Source of the DNA: Betaproteobacteria bacterium
GTDB taxonomy: Bacteria > Pseudomonadota > Gammaproteobacteria > Burkholderiales > Rhodocyclaceae
Assembly (NCBI GenBank): GCA_020621405.1
Contig: JAHRYN010000002.1
Coordinates: 671,676-735,675, forward strand
Reading direction: 5' to 3'
DNA: 64,000 nt
A model generated the notes under the pieces. That model worked only from the letters and a program-made list of their open reading frames with translations. It did not search any database and had not been told where the DNA came from. Shown piece after piece: positions 1 to 9,158 of this stretch (its first letter is position 1; the number at the start of each line of letters is the position of its first letter). Both the position numbers and the translations under genes were made by a program.

Positions 1-521
1 TCGAACAGTGCGGTGAACAACGGCGTACAGGCGCCCGGTGCGTCGTCGAGCGTGCTCCACAGCTGCTTCGCCTCATCCAGCGCGGCGGCATCCGCCGCAT
101 CCAGCCGCGCACGCAGCGCAAAGCAGCGCAGATCGGCCTCCGGTGCCGGCGAGGTCTGCGGCAGGCGGGCGTATTCGGCGCGGTAGTCGGCCCACTGTTC
201 GTTCTTCGCCAGCAGACGCAGCCAGTCGGTGCGCAACCGCTGCGCGACCACGGTATCGGCGTTGCGCTCGAGGAAGATCGCGACCGCGTCGGGTGACGCG
301 CGCTCGAGGTCGAGCCGCAGCCGGTAGTAGTCGATGTACGGCGCCAGCACATGCGACTGCAGCCCGGCCGCGCTGCGCTCGAAGGCCTGCCGGTTGCCGG
401 CGGCGAACGCATCGCGCGCGGCGAGAAAGGACGCATCGGAACTGCTGCCGGCCAGCACCGTCTGGGAAAGCAGGAGACAGGCGCCGGCTAACGCGGCGCT
501 GAGACGGAATTGCATGGGCAT
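1..521 (-). CDS. Soluble lytic murein transglycosylase, N-terminal part (runs off the window)
   Basis: The reading frame is open to the left window edge, so only about 173 N-terminal residues are present. It starts with a Sec signal peptide (MQFRLSAALAGACLLLSQ followed by TVLA and G), and the rest is an alanine-rich helical stretch with spaced YRLRLDLER and W-LRLLAK segments. This matches the superhelical U-domain that precedes the catalytic domain in Slt70-type enzymes, which cleave periplasmic peptidoglycan to anhydromuropeptides. The catalytic domain lies outside the window, so the assignment rests on the signal peptide, the helical repeats and the common betaproteobacterial pairing with a divergent 5-formyl-THF cyclo-ligase. 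Two in-frame ATGs (521 and 515) are possible starts; neither has a strong ribosome binding site. Confidence 0.6.
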   Translation of the reverse strand, partial: MPMQFRLSAALAGACLLLSQTVLAGSSSDASFLAARDAFAAGNRQAFERSAAGLQSHVLAPYIDYYRLRLDLERASPDAVAIFLERNADTVVAQRLRTDWLRLLAKNEQWADYRAEYARLPQTSPAPEADLRCFALRARLDAADAAALDEAKQLWSTLDDAPGACTPLFTALF

Positions 522-565
522 CTGCTATCGTTTTTGCACGTTGAAACCAATGATACCGCCCGGCC

Positions 566-1150
566 ATGAATGTTCCCGACGATCACGCACGCCGCCGTGC
601 CATCCGACTGTCGTTGCTGCAGCGGCGCGAAACCATGGATGGCGCAGCGCTCGCCGGCCTGCACCGGGCCATCGCCGGCCACCTCGCAGGACTGCTGACA
701 CGCCTTGCGCCACGTTCGATCGGTTTCACCTGGCCCTACCGCGCCGAATTCGACGCTCTGCCGACAGTCCGCGACTGGCTGGCCGCCAGTGAAGGGCGCA
801 GGGCCGCTCTGCCTGTGGTCGGAGAAAAAGGCGCGCCGATGACGTTTCGCGAATGGACGCCGGACAGCGCGATGGCACTCGACCGCTACGGCATCCCGCA
901 CCCGGCCGCAGGCGACACCGTCACACCCGACATCCTGCTGATCCCGTGCAACGGCTTCGATGCGCGCGGCTATCGGCTGGGCTACGGCGCCGGCCACTAC
1001 GACCGCACGCTGGCGGCCATGCAGCCTACGCCCTGCACCCTGGGCATCGCCATCGAGGACGGCCGCATCGACGATCTCGGCCCTCAGCCGCACGACATTC
1101 CGATGGACTGGATCGTCACCGAAGCGGGCGCGTTCAAGACCGGACGCTGA
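566..1150 (+). CDS. ygfA: 5-formyltetrahydrofolate cyclo-ligase
   Basis: This 194-residue protein converts 5-formyl-THF to 5,10-methenyl-THF with ATP, returning the storage folate to the one-carbon pool. The C-terminal signature GYRLGYGAGHYDRTLA is the conserved active-site glycine-rich loop of the family, and the N-terminal basic helix with an R-x-x-L-S-L-x-Q-R pattern is typical too. Length matches the family. It is transcribed divergently from the lytic transglycosylase with 44 bp between the starts. In a methylotroph it may also help keep C1-folates balanced; that link is inference. Confidence 0.92.
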   Translation: MNVPDDHARRRAIRLSLLQRRETMDGAALAGLHRAIAGHLAGLLTRLAPRSIGFTWPYRAEFDALPTVRDWLAASEGRRAALPVVGEKGAPMTFREWTPDSAMALDRYGIPHPAAGDTVTPDILLIPCNGFDARGYRLGYGAGHYDRTLAAMQPTPCTLGIAIEDGRIDDLGPQPHDIPMDWIVTEAGAFKTGR

Positions 1151-1196
1151 ACCGGCGTCATCGCATGTCGCCGCAGACCCTGGACCACAGCAGGAG

Positions 1197-1226
1197 AAAA
1201 AAAACCGGGCCATCGCTGGCCCGGTT
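1197..1226 (-). terminator. Rho-independent terminator of the SRPBCC gene
   Basis: A perfect 9-bp stem (AACCGGGCC, loop ATCGCT, GGCCCGGTT) is followed on the minus strand by a run of eight T. It lies 22 bp past the stop of the minus-strand gene that ends at 1248, so it probably ends the ilvA/YVTN/SRPBCC transcript. Confidence 0.85.
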
Positions 1227-1247
1227 CCGGTCGGATGCGGATCCGTC

Positions 1248-1775
1248 CTACTTTTCCATGATCGCCTTCAGGTTCTCGAGCCCGCTCTTGTAAACGCCGG
1301 TGACGGCGCCGAGCGCGGCTTCGTCGTCCTCGCCCTTCGGAGGATCGTTGTTCATGTACTTGCGGTAGAACGCACCGCGCCATTCGACCAGCGTGGTACC
1401 GCCATCGGCCGGCTTCACGGTCAGCGTCGAACTGTAGTTGGTCACCGGCAGCGCACCGCCGTCCTTCGCGCGGTATGAAAACTTCTTCGCCGCGTCGTCG
1501 ATGGCTTCGAGCGACTCAACCAACTCGCCGCCGCCCTTGATCTTCAGCGTGCGCACCGAACCGACTTCGCTGCCATTGGTCGCCGTGCAGCTCTCCACTG
1601 CCGGATGCCAGCTCTGCAGCTGAGCAAAGTCTCGCACTTTCGCCCAGACCGCATCGGGGCTGGCCTTGATGGTGATGGTTTCGAACGCCTTCTGGCGTGT
1701 CGGGCCGTGGGCAAAAGCCGTTGATGCGACGAGCGATGCGGCCAGCATCATGATGAACGCCGAAACTGCGCGCAT
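1248..1775 (-). CDS. Secreted SRPBCC (START/polyketide-cyclase-like) protein
   Basis: The protein has 175 residues. The start at 1775 is chosen over an upstream in-frame codon because AGGAGG lies just before it and because it gives a clean Sec signal peptide ending ASTAFA-H. The mature part has the SRPBCC pattern: a beta strand with TITIKASPDAVWAKVRDF, then LQSWHPAVE, then paired strands and a long C-terminal helix (GLENLKAIMEK). Such domains bind hydrophobic ligands in a deep cavity; the ligand cannot be read from the sequence. It follows the YVTN lipoprotein and ilvA on the same strand and is ended by a strong terminator. Confidence 0.8.
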   Translation of the reverse strand: MRAVSAFIMMLAASLVASTAFAHGPTRQKAFETITIKASPDAVWAKVRDFAQLQSWHPAVESCTATNGSEVGSVRTLKIKGGGELVESLEAIDDAAKKFSYRAKDGGALPVTNYSSTLTVKPADGGTTLVEWRGAFYRKYMNNDPPKGEDDEAALGAVTGVYKSGLENLKAIMEK

Positions 1776-1843
1776 GTTCCCTCCTGGGTTGTCGAAAGCG
1801 GGTAAGCAGAAGCACGCGACGATAGCGGCAAGCACGCCGGCGA

Positions 1844-2812
1844 TCAATGCGCCGCTGCGGAACGGTGGATGAAGCGGCCGAAACCGCGCGGATTCCGGCC
1901 AAGTGCGACGGTGCCCTGCTGCCTGCCGGTACGCGCGTCGAACACGCCGACCAGATCATCCATCCAGCTCACCACCAGCAGGCGCTCGCCGGACACCGCC
2001 ACACCTTCGGGATAAACGACCGACGGCCAGGTCGCGATGACCTGACGTTGCGCGGTATCGATCACGGACACGCTGTCAGACTGCTGATTGGTCACATAGG
2101 CGTGCGCACCATCCTCGGAAAACGCGATGCCGTACGGCGCCTTGCCCACCGGCAGCGTGGCAACAGTGCGCGCCTGCCCGGTGTCGACCACCGACACGTC
2201 GTTGCTGTAAACGTTGAGCGCCCACAGCGTCCGGCCGTCGGCCGACAGTTCGAGCGCGAACGGATGGTTGCCGACCGCGATGGTCGAGGTCTGCTTCAGT
2301 CCGGCGATGTCGAGCACGCCGACTGCGTTGTCGTCGCGGTTGGCCACATAGGCGGTACGGCTGTCCGGCGCGGCCACCAGACCGGCCGGCGCACTGCCGA
2401 CCGCGATTTCGCCGAGTTGCGCCTGCGTCGCCGTGTCGAACACCAGTACACGATGCAGGAACCAGTCGGCCACCAGCAGGCGGCGCCCGTCCGGCGTCAC
2501 CGTGATGCCGACCGGGCTGCGGCCGGCACGGATGTCGCCGACCGGCATGCGCGTCGCCAGATCGATGACGGTGATGCTGGCGCTGTCCGGACTGCTGACG
2601 AATGCCCGGCCGGCGGCTTCGCTGACCCAGACGCCGGCAGGCGAGCGCCCGGCCGGCAGTGTTGCGATCACGCGTCCGGCGTCCACATCGAGCACGCTGA
2701 CGTCGTGCGAGCCCTGATTGGTGATGTAGGCCAGCGGTCCGGCCAGCACGCAGCCGCTCAGCGCAACCAGCACTGCGCCGGCGCACAGGCGGCAGCGCAG
2801 CCGTCGCTTCAT
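1844..2812 (-). CDS. YVTN-repeat beta-propeller lipoprotein
   Basis: This 322-residue protein begins with a basic N-terminus, a hydrophobic stretch and the lipobox LSGC (Cys21), so it is predicted to be lipid-anchored in the envelope. The mature chain is a series of roughly 42-residue repeats of the form AYVTNxxxxxVSVIDT...V.AT(I/L)PVG..P.G, the signature of YVTN/NHL-type propellers, probably seven blades. These usually act as binding scaffolds, and no catalytic motif is visible. Its ATG overlaps the ilvA stop (ATGA), so translation is probably coupled although the functions look unrelated. Confidence 0.85.
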   Translation of the reverse strand: MKRRLRCRLCAGAVLVALSGCVLAGPLAYITNQGSHDVSVLDVDAGRVIATLPAGRSPAGVWVSEAAGRAFVSSPDSASITVIDLATRMPVGDIRAGRSPVGITVTPDGRRLLVADWFLHRVLVFDTATQAQLGEIAVGSAPAGLVAAPDSRTAYVANRDDNAVGVLDIAGLKQTSTIAVGNHPFALELSADGRTLWALNVYSNDVSVVDTGQARTVATLPVGKAPYGIAFSEDGAHAYVTNQQSDSVSVIDTAQRQVIATWPSVVYPEGVAVSGERLLVVSWMDDLVGVFDARTGRQQGTVALGRNPRGFGRFIHRSAAAH

Positions 2813-4320
2813 CCGAGGAACAGCTTGTAGGCCGGGTTGTTCGTCTCTTCCCGGTAGTCGTAGCCCAGCGTGTCGAGGAAATCCTGCAGCGCCGCGGTAT
2901 CGCCCGGCGGCACCTGCATGCCAACCAGCACACGACCGTAGTCGGCGCCGTGGTTGCGGTAGTGGAACAGGCTGATGTTCCAGTCGCGGCTCATCGAATC
3001 GAGGAATTTCATCAGCGCGCCCGGGCGTTCCGGAAACTCGAAGCGATACACCTGCTCGTGGCCCGCCTCCGGGCTGCGGCCGCCGACCATGTAGCGCACA
3101 TGCAGCTTGGCCAGCTCGTCGTCGCTCAGGTTCAGCGCCGGATAGCCGTGGTCGCCCAGGTGCTTCACCAGGGCCTCCGCCTCATCGCGGCCCGACACCT
3201 GCACGCCGACGAAGGCATGGGCTTCCTTCGCGTCCTTGTAGCGGTAGTTCAGTTCGGTGATGTTGCGCCGGCCGAACAGCGACACCAGCTCGCGATAGGC
3301 GCCCGGGCGCTCCGGCAGCGTCACCGCCAGCACCGCCTCGCGCGCTTCGCCGATCTCGGCCCGTTCGGCGACGAAACGCAGGCGGTCGAAATTCATGTTG
3401 GCGCCCGAGGCAACGGCCACCAGCGTGGCGCCGCGCACATTGTTCTTCGCCGCCCAGGCCTTGGCACCGGCCACCGCCAGCGCACCGGCCGGCTCGAGGA
3501 TGGAGCGGGTGTCCTCGAACACGTCCTTGATCGCGGCGCAGATCGCGTCGGTATCGACCAGCACCATTTCGTCGACGTACTGCTGCGCCAGGCGGAAGGT
3601 TTCCTCGCCGACCAGCTTGACCGCGGCCCCGTCGGCGAACAGACCGACGCTGTCGAGCTGAATGCGCTTGCCGGCGGCCAGCGAGCGCGCCATCGCGTCG
3701 GCGTCGGACGCCTCTACGCCGATGATGCGGGTGTTGGGCCGCAGCCGCTTGATGTAGGCCGCCACGCCGGCGATCAGGCCGCCGCCGCCGACACAGCAGA
3801 ACACCGCGTCGATCGGCTTCGGATGCTGACGCAGGATTTCCACGCCTATCGTGCCCTGGCCGGCGATCACGTCAGGATCGTCGAACGGATGCACGAAGGT
3901 CAGCCCCTGCTCCGCCTCAAGCTTGCGCGCATGGGTATAGGCTTCGTCGTACGATTCGCCGGCCAGCACCACTTCGCCGCCGCGCGCCGCGACCGCGTCG
4001 ACCTTGATGCGCGGCGTCGTCGTCGGCATCACGATGACGGCGCGGCAGCCGACCTTGGCAGCCGACAGCGCGACACCCTGCGCGTGATTGCCGGCCGACG
4101 CGCAGATCACGCCACGCGCGCGCGCCTCGTCCGACAGCTGCGCGATCTTGTTGTAGGCGCCGCGCAGCTTGAACGAGAACACCGGCTGCATGTCCTCGCG
4201 CTTGAACAGGACGGTGTTGCCGATGCGGCGCGACAGGTTGGGCGCGAGGTCGAGCGGCGTTTCGATCGCCACGTCGTACACTTGGGCGTTCAGGATCTTT
4301 TCGAGGTAGTCGATTTGCAT
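2809..4320 (-). CDS. ilvA: Threonine ammonia-lyase, biosynthetic
   Basis: This PLP enzyme deaminates threonine to 2-oxobutanoate, the first committed step to isoleucine. At 503 residues it has the full biosynthetic layout: a catalytic fold with the PLP lysine in SFKLRGAYNKI, the phosphate-binding CVGGGGLIAGVA, and two C-terminal ACT-like regulatory domains (ERPGAYRELV... and ERPGALMKFLD...). The two ACT domains predict isoleucine inhibition and valine activation. The start at 4320 (MQIDYLEKIL) is preferred over an upstream in-frame codon because it aligns with family N-termini. Confidence 0.95.
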   Translation of the reverse strand: MQIDYLEKILNAQVYDVAIETPLDLAPNLSRRIGNTVLFKREDMQPVFSFKLRGAYNKIAQLSDEARARGVICASAGNHAQGVALSAAKVGCRAVIVMPTTTPRIKVDAVAARGGEVVLAGESYDEAYTHARKLEAEQGLTFVHPFDDPDVIAGQGTIGVEILRQHPKPIDAVFCCVGGGGLIAGVAAYIKRLRPNTRIIGVEASDADAMARSLAAGKRIQLDSVGLFADGAAVKLVGEETFRLAQQYVDEMVLVDTDAICAAIKDVFEDTRSILEPAGALAVAGAKAWAAKNNVRGATLVAVASGANMNFDRLRFVAERAEIGEAREAVLAVTLPERPGAYRELVSLFGRRNITELNYRYKDAKEAHAFVGVQVSGRDEAEALVKHLGDHGYPALNLSDDELAKLHVRYMVGGRSPEAGHEQVYRFEFPERPGALMKFLDSMSRDWNISLFHYRNHGADYGRVLVGMQVPPGDTAALQDFLDTLGYDYREETNNPAYKLFLG

Positions 4321-4429
4321 GATGGAGCCACGGCATTGCGCGCACCGTCCCGGGAGTGGCCGGCGCAAGAGCATGCAAGCCTAGCAGTGCGCACGCACCG
4401 GCGGCAAATGCCGTCCCGGGCCTGAAGCG

Positions 4430-4843
4430 ATGCTGATGGATTTCATGCCCGACGCACCGACCAGTCTGCTCGGACTGCTGGTCGCCAGCTTCCTGTCGGC
4501 CACGCTGCTGCCCGGCGGGTCGGAAGCGCTGTTGCTGGCAGTACTCGCCGCCCACCCGGAGCGGCGCGACGCGGCCGTGCTGCTGGCCACGCTGGGCAAT
4601 ACCGCGGGCGGCATGGTCAGTTACTGGACCGGTCGCTTCATCCCGCCGCACGCGCTGCCCGCACGCCTGGAGCTGGTTCGACGCCACGGCACGCCGGCCC
4701 TGCTGCTGTCCTGGGTGCCTCTGATCGGCGACGCGCTGTGCGTGGCCGCCGGCTGGCTGCGCCTGCCCCCCTGGCGCAGCGGTCTGATGATGGCGCTCGG
4801 CAAAGGCGCCCGCTACATCGCACTGGCCGGGCTGCTGGCATGA
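4430..4843 (+). CDS. Small DedA/YqaA-like inner-membrane protein
   Basis: The protein has 137 residues and about four hydrophobic segments. It contains the E-x-x-L-x-x-V-L...P-E-R...A-T-x-G-N-T-x-G-G arrangement and a later FIPPHALP...L-P-x-x-G-D pattern that resemble YqaA members of the DedA/SNARE-associated superfamily. These proteins are linked to lipid flipping and envelope homeostasis in other bacteria; the specific role here is not known. The stop overlaps the start of the VanZ-like gene (ATGA). Confidence 0.7.
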   Translation: MLMDFMPDAPTSLLGLLVASFLSATLLPGGSEALLLAVLAAHPERRDAAVLLATLGNTAGGMVSYWTGRFIPPHALPARLELVRRHGTPALLLSWVPLIGDALCVAAGWLRLPPWRSGLMMALGKGARYIALAGLLA

Positions 4844-5937
4844 CGCGCGTCCGCCGTTCGCCGCACACCACCTACCTGGCGCGCCATCTGGCGCTCGTGT
4901 GGGCATTGCTGATCGCCTACGCCAGCCTGCATCCGCTGACCGGCTTCCGCGATGCCGGCGACGACCTGCTGTCCTTCCTGACCGCGCCGTGGCCACGCTA
5001 CTGGACGCGCTTCGACGTGATTGCCAACGCCATCGGCTACCTGCCGCTGGGCTTCCTGCTGGTGCCGGCGGCCGCACCGTGGATGCGCCGTTCGCTCGCG
5101 CTGCCGCTGGCGATCCTGCTGGCAACCGGGCTGTCGGTGGGTCTGGAGGTGCTGCAGCACTATCTGCCGACGCGCGTGCCGTCCAATCTGGACGTGGTGT
5201 CCAACGCCGCGGGCGCCGCAGTCGGAGCCCTGCTGGGCTGGCGCTGGGGCGCCGTGCTGGGCGACGGCGGTGCGCTGGCGCGCTGGCGCACGCGCCGCGT
5301 CGTGCGCGGACATACCGGGGAATTCGCGCTGGTGCTGCTGGTGCTGTGGTGGCTGGCGCAGATCGATCCCGACACCCCGCTGTTCGGTCTGGGCGATCTG
5401 CGCGAGCTGCTCGGCTTCGCTCCGCCGCTGGATTTCACCGAGCGGCGCTACCGCGCGGTCGAGATCGGCGCCTGCGTGTGTGCGGTGGTCAGCGTCGGCG
5501 TGATCGGCTGGCACAGCATGCGCGCGCGCAGCCTGTGGCTGCTGACCAGCGCCTTCGCGGTCGCGCTGGCCATAAAGACCGGATCGGGCGCGGTACTGGT
5601 GCCCGAGGGCGGCGCACTGCTGTGGGCCACGCCCGGCGCGCTGGTCGGTCTGGCCACCGGTGCCGTGGCGCTGCGCATTGCACTGTGGCTGCCGGCGCCG
5701 CTGCGCTTCGGCATCGCCGCACTCGGATTGCTGGCCGGCGTCGCGCTGGTCAATCTCGCACCGGACAATCCCTACCCGTCGGCAGTGTCCGACGCGTGGC
5801 GTGCCGGGCACTTTTTCAATTTCAGCGGTCTGACGCGACTGGCGTCGGCACTCTGGCCCTATTTCGCGCTGCCTTATCTGATGGCGCTGCAGGCGCGCGA
5901 AGGTCGCAGCAGTCATGCGGCCCACGATCACCGATAA
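4840..5937 (+). CDS. VanZ-family membrane protein
   Basis: The 365-residue polytopic membrane protein starts at an ATG overlapping the previous stop. The N-terminal half holds the VanZ signature: YASLHP near the first membrane segment, DVIANAIGYLPLGF, then a glutamate-containing helix LEVLQHYLP-TRVPSNLDVVSNAAGAAVG. The C-terminal half is a further set of hydrophobic helices not found in short VanZ proteins. VanZ gives low-level teicoplanin resistance in enterococci, but most family members in Gram-negatives have no known function. Confidence 0.8.
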   Translation: MTRVRRSPHTTYLARHLALVWALLIAYASLHPLTGFRDAGDDLLSFLTAPWPRYWTRFDVIANAIGYLPLGFLLVPAAAPWMRRSLALPLAILLATGLSVGLEVLQHYLPTRVPSNLDVVSNAAGAAVGALLGWRWGAVLGDGGALARWRTRRVVRGHTGEFALVLLVLWWLAQIDPDTPLFGLGDLRELLGFAPPLDFTERRYRAVEIGACVCAVVSVGVIGWHSMRARSLWLLTSAFAVALAIKTGSGAVLVPEGGALLWATPGALVGLATGAVALRIALWLPAPLRFGIAALGLLAGVALVNLAPDNPYPSAVSDAWRAGHFFNFSGLTRLASALWPYFALPYLMALQAREGRSSHAAHDHR

Positions 5938-5966
5938 TTGCGGGCTTTTCCCCGGGAGGCAGGCCG

Positions 5967-6275
5967 ATGAGCCACTTCAAGCATCACGTCTTTTTCTGCT
6001 GCAACCAGCGCGCCGCGGGCGAACAGTGCTGTGCCGCGCTCGGCGCCTCGGAACTGCGCGACTATGCCAAGCAGCGCGTCAAGGCACTGGGTCTGTCGGG
6101 CGAGGGCAAGACACGCATCAACATGGCCGGCTGCCTGGACCGCTGCGGAGAAGGGCCGGTCATGGTCATCTATCCGGAAGCCGTCTGGTACACCTATGTC
6201 GATCGCGAGGACGTCGACGAAATCATTGCCGAACACCTGACGCATGGCCGCGTCGTCGAACGGCTGAAAGTCTGA
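5967..6275 (+). CDS. Thioredoxin-like [2Fe-2S] ferredoxin
   Basis: This 102-residue protein has four ordered cysteines in the pattern of thioredoxin-like ferredoxins: FFCCNQR, then EQCC, then NMAGCLDRCGEGPVMVIYP. The C-terminal VWYTYVDREDVDEII is also typical of this group (the Aquifex-type 2Fe-2S fold, often annotated as (2Fe-2S) ferredoxin domain protein). A clear GGGAGG ribosome site precedes the ATG. Its stop overlaps the next start (TGATG). The electron partner is unknown. Confidence 0.85.
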   Translation: MSHFKHHVFFCCNQRAAGEQCCAALGASELRDYAKQRVKALGLSGEGKTRINMAGCLDRCGEGPVMVIYPEAVWYTYVDREDVDEIIAEHLTHGRVVERLKV

Positions 6276-6940
6276 TGAACACGCGCATCCAGTCCGAACG
6301 CGAGGTGATCGCCGGGCCGGTCGGCGGCATCGAGGTGCTGACCGAACTGCCCGACGGTACGCCGCGCGCGATCGCGCTGATCGGCCATCCGCACCCGCTG
6401 TTCGGCGGCACGATGAACAACAAGGTGGTGCTGACGGTGGCGCGCGCGCTGCGCGAACTGGGCTGCGTGGCGGTCCGCTCGCAGTTCCGCGGCGTCGGCG
6501 CCAGCCAAGGCACGCACGACGAGGGGCGCGGTGAAACCGACGACCAGCTGGCCGTGATCGAGCACGCGATCGCCCGTCACGGCGACCTGCCCATCATCGT
6601 CGCCGGCTTCTCCTTCGGCGCCTTCGTCGCCACCCGTGTGGCCGACGCGCTGGCGGCGCAGGGGCGACCGGTCACCGGCATGGTGCTGGTCGGGCTGGCG
6701 ACCGGTTCGATCGAAGGCATCCGCCACTACGAGCCGGGTCCGGTGCGCGACGACGCGCTGGTGATCCACGGCCAGCACGACGAGGTCGTGCCGCTGGCCA
6801 GCGTGCTGGCCTGGGCGTCGCCGCAGCACCTCGCCGTATCGGTGATCGGCGACACCGGCCACTTCTTCCACGGCAAGCTGCACATGCTGCGCGTCCTGGT
6901 CGAGCGCTGGTGGCGCGCGACCACGCCGGCCGGAGCCTGA
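6275..6940 (+). CDS. Alpha/beta hydrolase of the YqhY/dienelactone-hydrolase-like CocE group
   Basis: The protein has 221 residues and a short alpha/beta hydrolase fold. It has an N-terminal GHPHPLFGGTMNNKVV (oxyanion region typical of this small hydrolase group), the nucleophile elbow GFSFGA, an acid region VIHGQHDEVVPL and a catalytic His in GDTGHFFHG. There is no signal peptide, so it is cytoplasmic. Substrate unknown. It sits in a tight chain with the ferredoxin upstream and cutA 7 bp downstream. Confidence 0.8.
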   Translation: MNTRIQSEREVIAGPVGGIEVLTELPDGTPRAIALIGHPHPLFGGTMNNKVVLTVARALRELGCVAVRSQFRGVGASQGTHDEGRGETDDQLAVIEHAIARHGDLPIIVAGFSFGAFVATRVADALAAQGRPVTGMVLVGLATGSIEGIRHYEPGPVRDDALVIHGQHDEVVPLASVLAWASPQHLAVSVIGDTGHFFHGKLHMLRVLVERWWRATTPAGA

Positions 6941-6947
6941 CGCAGCC

Positions 6948-7262
6948 ATGCTGCTGGTACTGACCACGCTGCCGGACGAGGACGCGGCGCGCCGCATCGC
7001 ACGTGACATGGTGGAACGAGGGCTGGCCGCCTGTGTCAGCATCGGCGCGCCGGTCAGGTCCATCTACCGTTGGCGGGGCGAGATCGAGGAAGCGTTCGAG
7101 ATTCCGCTGACCATCAAGACCGCCGATGCCTGCTACGACGCGCTGGAGCAGGCGCTGCGTGCCGCCCACCCCTACGAACTGCCCGAAATCGTTGCGCTGC
7201 CGGTCGACCGCGGACTGGATGCCTACCTGCACTGGGTCGACGAGACGACTGGAACCCGATGA
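6948..7262 (+). CDS. cutA: Divalent-cation tolerance protein CutA
   Basis: At 104 residues this is the usual CutA size. Family marks are TTLPDEDAARRIARDMVERGLAACV split over the first beta-alpha unit, then IYRWRGEIEEAFE, and the C-terminal HPYELPEIVALPVDRGLDAYL. CutA forms a very stable trimer and is implicated in copper tolerance. It directly precedes dsbD with an ATGA overlap, the same cutA-dsbD order known from enterobacteria, where CutA2 is DsbD. Confidence 0.95.
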   Translation: MLLVLTTLPDEDAARRIARDMVERGLAACVSIGAPVRSIYRWRGEIEEAFEIPLTIKTADACYDALEQALRAAHPYELPEIVALPVDRGLDAYLHWVDETTGTR

Positions 7263-9118
7263 TCCGAAAAGTGTTTTACTGGCTGTTGCTGAGCGCGCTG
7301 CTGGCCGGCGCGCCGGCCCACGCCGAGCCTGAGCTTCTGCCACTCGAACAGGCCTTCCGTCTGTCGGCACAGGTGATCGACCGCGCTTCGGTCGAGGTGA
7401 GCTTCGACATCGCCGACGGCTACTACCTGTACCGCGACAAGCTGGCCTTCCGTGCCGAGCAGGCGGTACTGGGCGCGGCCGACCTGCCGCCGGGCAAGAT
7501 GAAGAAGGACGAAATCTTCGGCGACGTCGAAACCTATCGTGGCCGGCTTTCGGTCCGGCTGCCGCTGACGGCGACGCAAGGCACGCCGGTCGCCTTGACG
7601 GTGACGTCTCAGGGCTGCGCCGACGCCGGCATCTGCTACCCGCCGTCCGAACAGACGGTCACGCTGGACCCGGGCCAGCCGGGCGTGCGCGTATTCGCCG
7701 CTGGCTTCGATGGCGCGGCCCAGGGCAGCGGTCTGCTTGACCGCCTGCGCGCGCGCATCCAGCCCCCGGCCGAATCGACGCCTGCGCCTGCCGCTGCCCC
7801 GGCGACATCGCCGGCCGATGAGTCTTCACTGGTCGCCGGCCTGCTGCACAGCGGCAACCTGTGGCTGATCGCGGTCAGTTTCTTCGGCTTCGGCCTGCTG
7901 CTGAGCTTCACGCCCTGCATGCTGCCGATGGTGCCCATCCTGTCCGGCATCATCGTCGGCCACGGCGCCCACATTTCGCGTGGCCGCGCGCTGCTTCTGT
8001 CGCTCGCCTACGTGCTGGGCATGGCGGTCACCTACGCGGCCGCCGGCATTGCCGCCGGCCTGTCCGGCACGCTGCTGTCGGCCGCACTGCAGAACGCCTG
8101 GGTGCTCGGCGGCTTCGCGCTGGTGTTCGTCCTGCTGGCGCTGTCGATGTTCGGCTTCTACGAACTGCAGTTGCCGGCGTCGCTGCAGTCGCGCCTGTCG
8201 GACACGGCGAACCACCGGCGCGGCTCGCCCTGGGGCATCGTGCTGATGGGCGCGCTGTCGGCGCTGATCGTCGGTCCGTGCGTCGCCGCGCCGCTGGCCG
8301 GCGCGCTGCTCTACATCGCGCAGAGCGGCGACGCGGCGCTCGGCGGGCTCGCCCTGTTCGCGATGGCGCTGGGCATGGGTGCGCCGCTGGTCGCGGTGGG
8401 TGTGGCATCGCGCTCGCTGCTGCCGCACACCGGTCCGTGGATGGAGGGCGTCAAGCGCTTCTTCGGCGTGCTGCTGCTGGGCACCGCGATCTGGATCGCA
8501 CAGCCGGTGCTGCCCGGCCTGCTCGCCATGCTGGCCTGGTCCGCACTGCTGATCGCCTCCAGCATCTATCTGCATGCGCTCGACCCGCTGCCGGCGCACG
8601 CGACCGGCTGGCACAAGCTGTGGAAGGGCGTCGGCGTGATCGCGTTGCTGGCCGGGGCCAGCCTGCTGCTCGGTGCCGCCGCCGGCTCGCGCGACGTGCT
8701 GCAGCCGCTGGGCGTACTGCGCGGCAGCATGGCGGCCGTGCCTGCCGCACCGGCATTCACCCCGATCGCCGGCACGGCCGAACTGGACCGTCAGCTGTCG
8801 CAGGCAACGCGCCCGGTGATGCTGGATTTCTATGCCGACTGGTGCGTGAGCTGCAAGGAAATGGAACGTTTCACCTTCAGCGATCCTGCGGTGCAGGCGC
8901 GGCTGGCCGGCATGACGCTGCTGAAGGCGGACGTGACCGCCAATACGGCCGAACATCAGGTCCTGCTCAAACGTTTCGGCCTGTTCGGCCCGCCCGGCAT
9001 CGTGTTCTTCGACCGCAGCGGGCGCGAGGTCGATGGCAGCCGCATCGTCGGCTTCACGCCAGCCGAACCGTTCGCCGGTGTTCTGGCACGCGTAATCGCC
9101 GCCAGCACGCCGCCGTGA
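7259..9118 (+). CDS. dsbD: Thiol:disulfide interchange protein DsbD
   Basis: This 619-residue inner-membrane protein carries electrons from cytoplasmic thioredoxin to periplasmic DsbC/DsbG and cytochrome-c maturation proteins. It has a signal peptide (to about residue 22), a periplasmic alpha domain with the Cys pair C120/C126 (GCADAGICYPPSEQ), and a central eight-helix domain with the membrane cysteines in SFTPCMLPMVP and GPCVAAP. A C-terminal thioredoxin domain carries WCVSC near residue 529. All three redox pairs are intact. Translation is probably coupled to cutA. Confidence 0.96.
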   Translation: MIRKVFYWLLLSALLAGAPAHAEPELLPLEQAFRLSAQVIDRASVEVSFDIADGYYLYRDKLAFRAEQAVLGAADLPPGKMKKDEIFGDVETYRGRLSVRLPLTATQGTPVALTVTSQGCADAGICYPPSEQTVTLDPGQPGVRVFAAGFDGAAQGSGLLDRLRARIQPPAESTPAPAAAPATSPADESSLVAGLLHSGNLWLIAVSFFGFGLLLSFTPCMLPMVPILSGIIVGHGAHISRGRALLLSLAYVLGMAVTYAAAGIAAGLSGTLLSAALQNAWVLGGFALVFVLLALSMFGFYELQLPASLQSRLSDTANHRRGSPWGIVLMGALSALIVGPCVAAPLAGALLYIAQSGDAALGGLALFAMALGMGAPLVAVGVASRSLLPHTGPWMEGVKRFFGVLLLGTAIWIAQPVLPGLLAMLAWSALLIASSIYLHALDPLPAHATGWHKLWKGVGVIALLAGASLLLGAAAGSRDVLQPLGVLRGSMAAVPAAPAFTPIAGTAELDRQLSQATRPVMLDFYADWCVSCKEMERFTFSDPAVQARLAGMTLLKADVTANTAEHQVLLKRFGLFGPPGIVFFDRSGREVDGSRIVGFTPAEPFAGVLARVIAASTPP

Positions 9119-9158
9119 TCGCGTAAAATCAGTCATCTTTCGCAGCGCACCATTCCCC

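Noticed and set aside
9119-9158. FMN riboswitch before ribE
   Set aside because: Only 40 bp separate dsbD and ribE, too short for the conserved RFN element, and none of its stems is seen.
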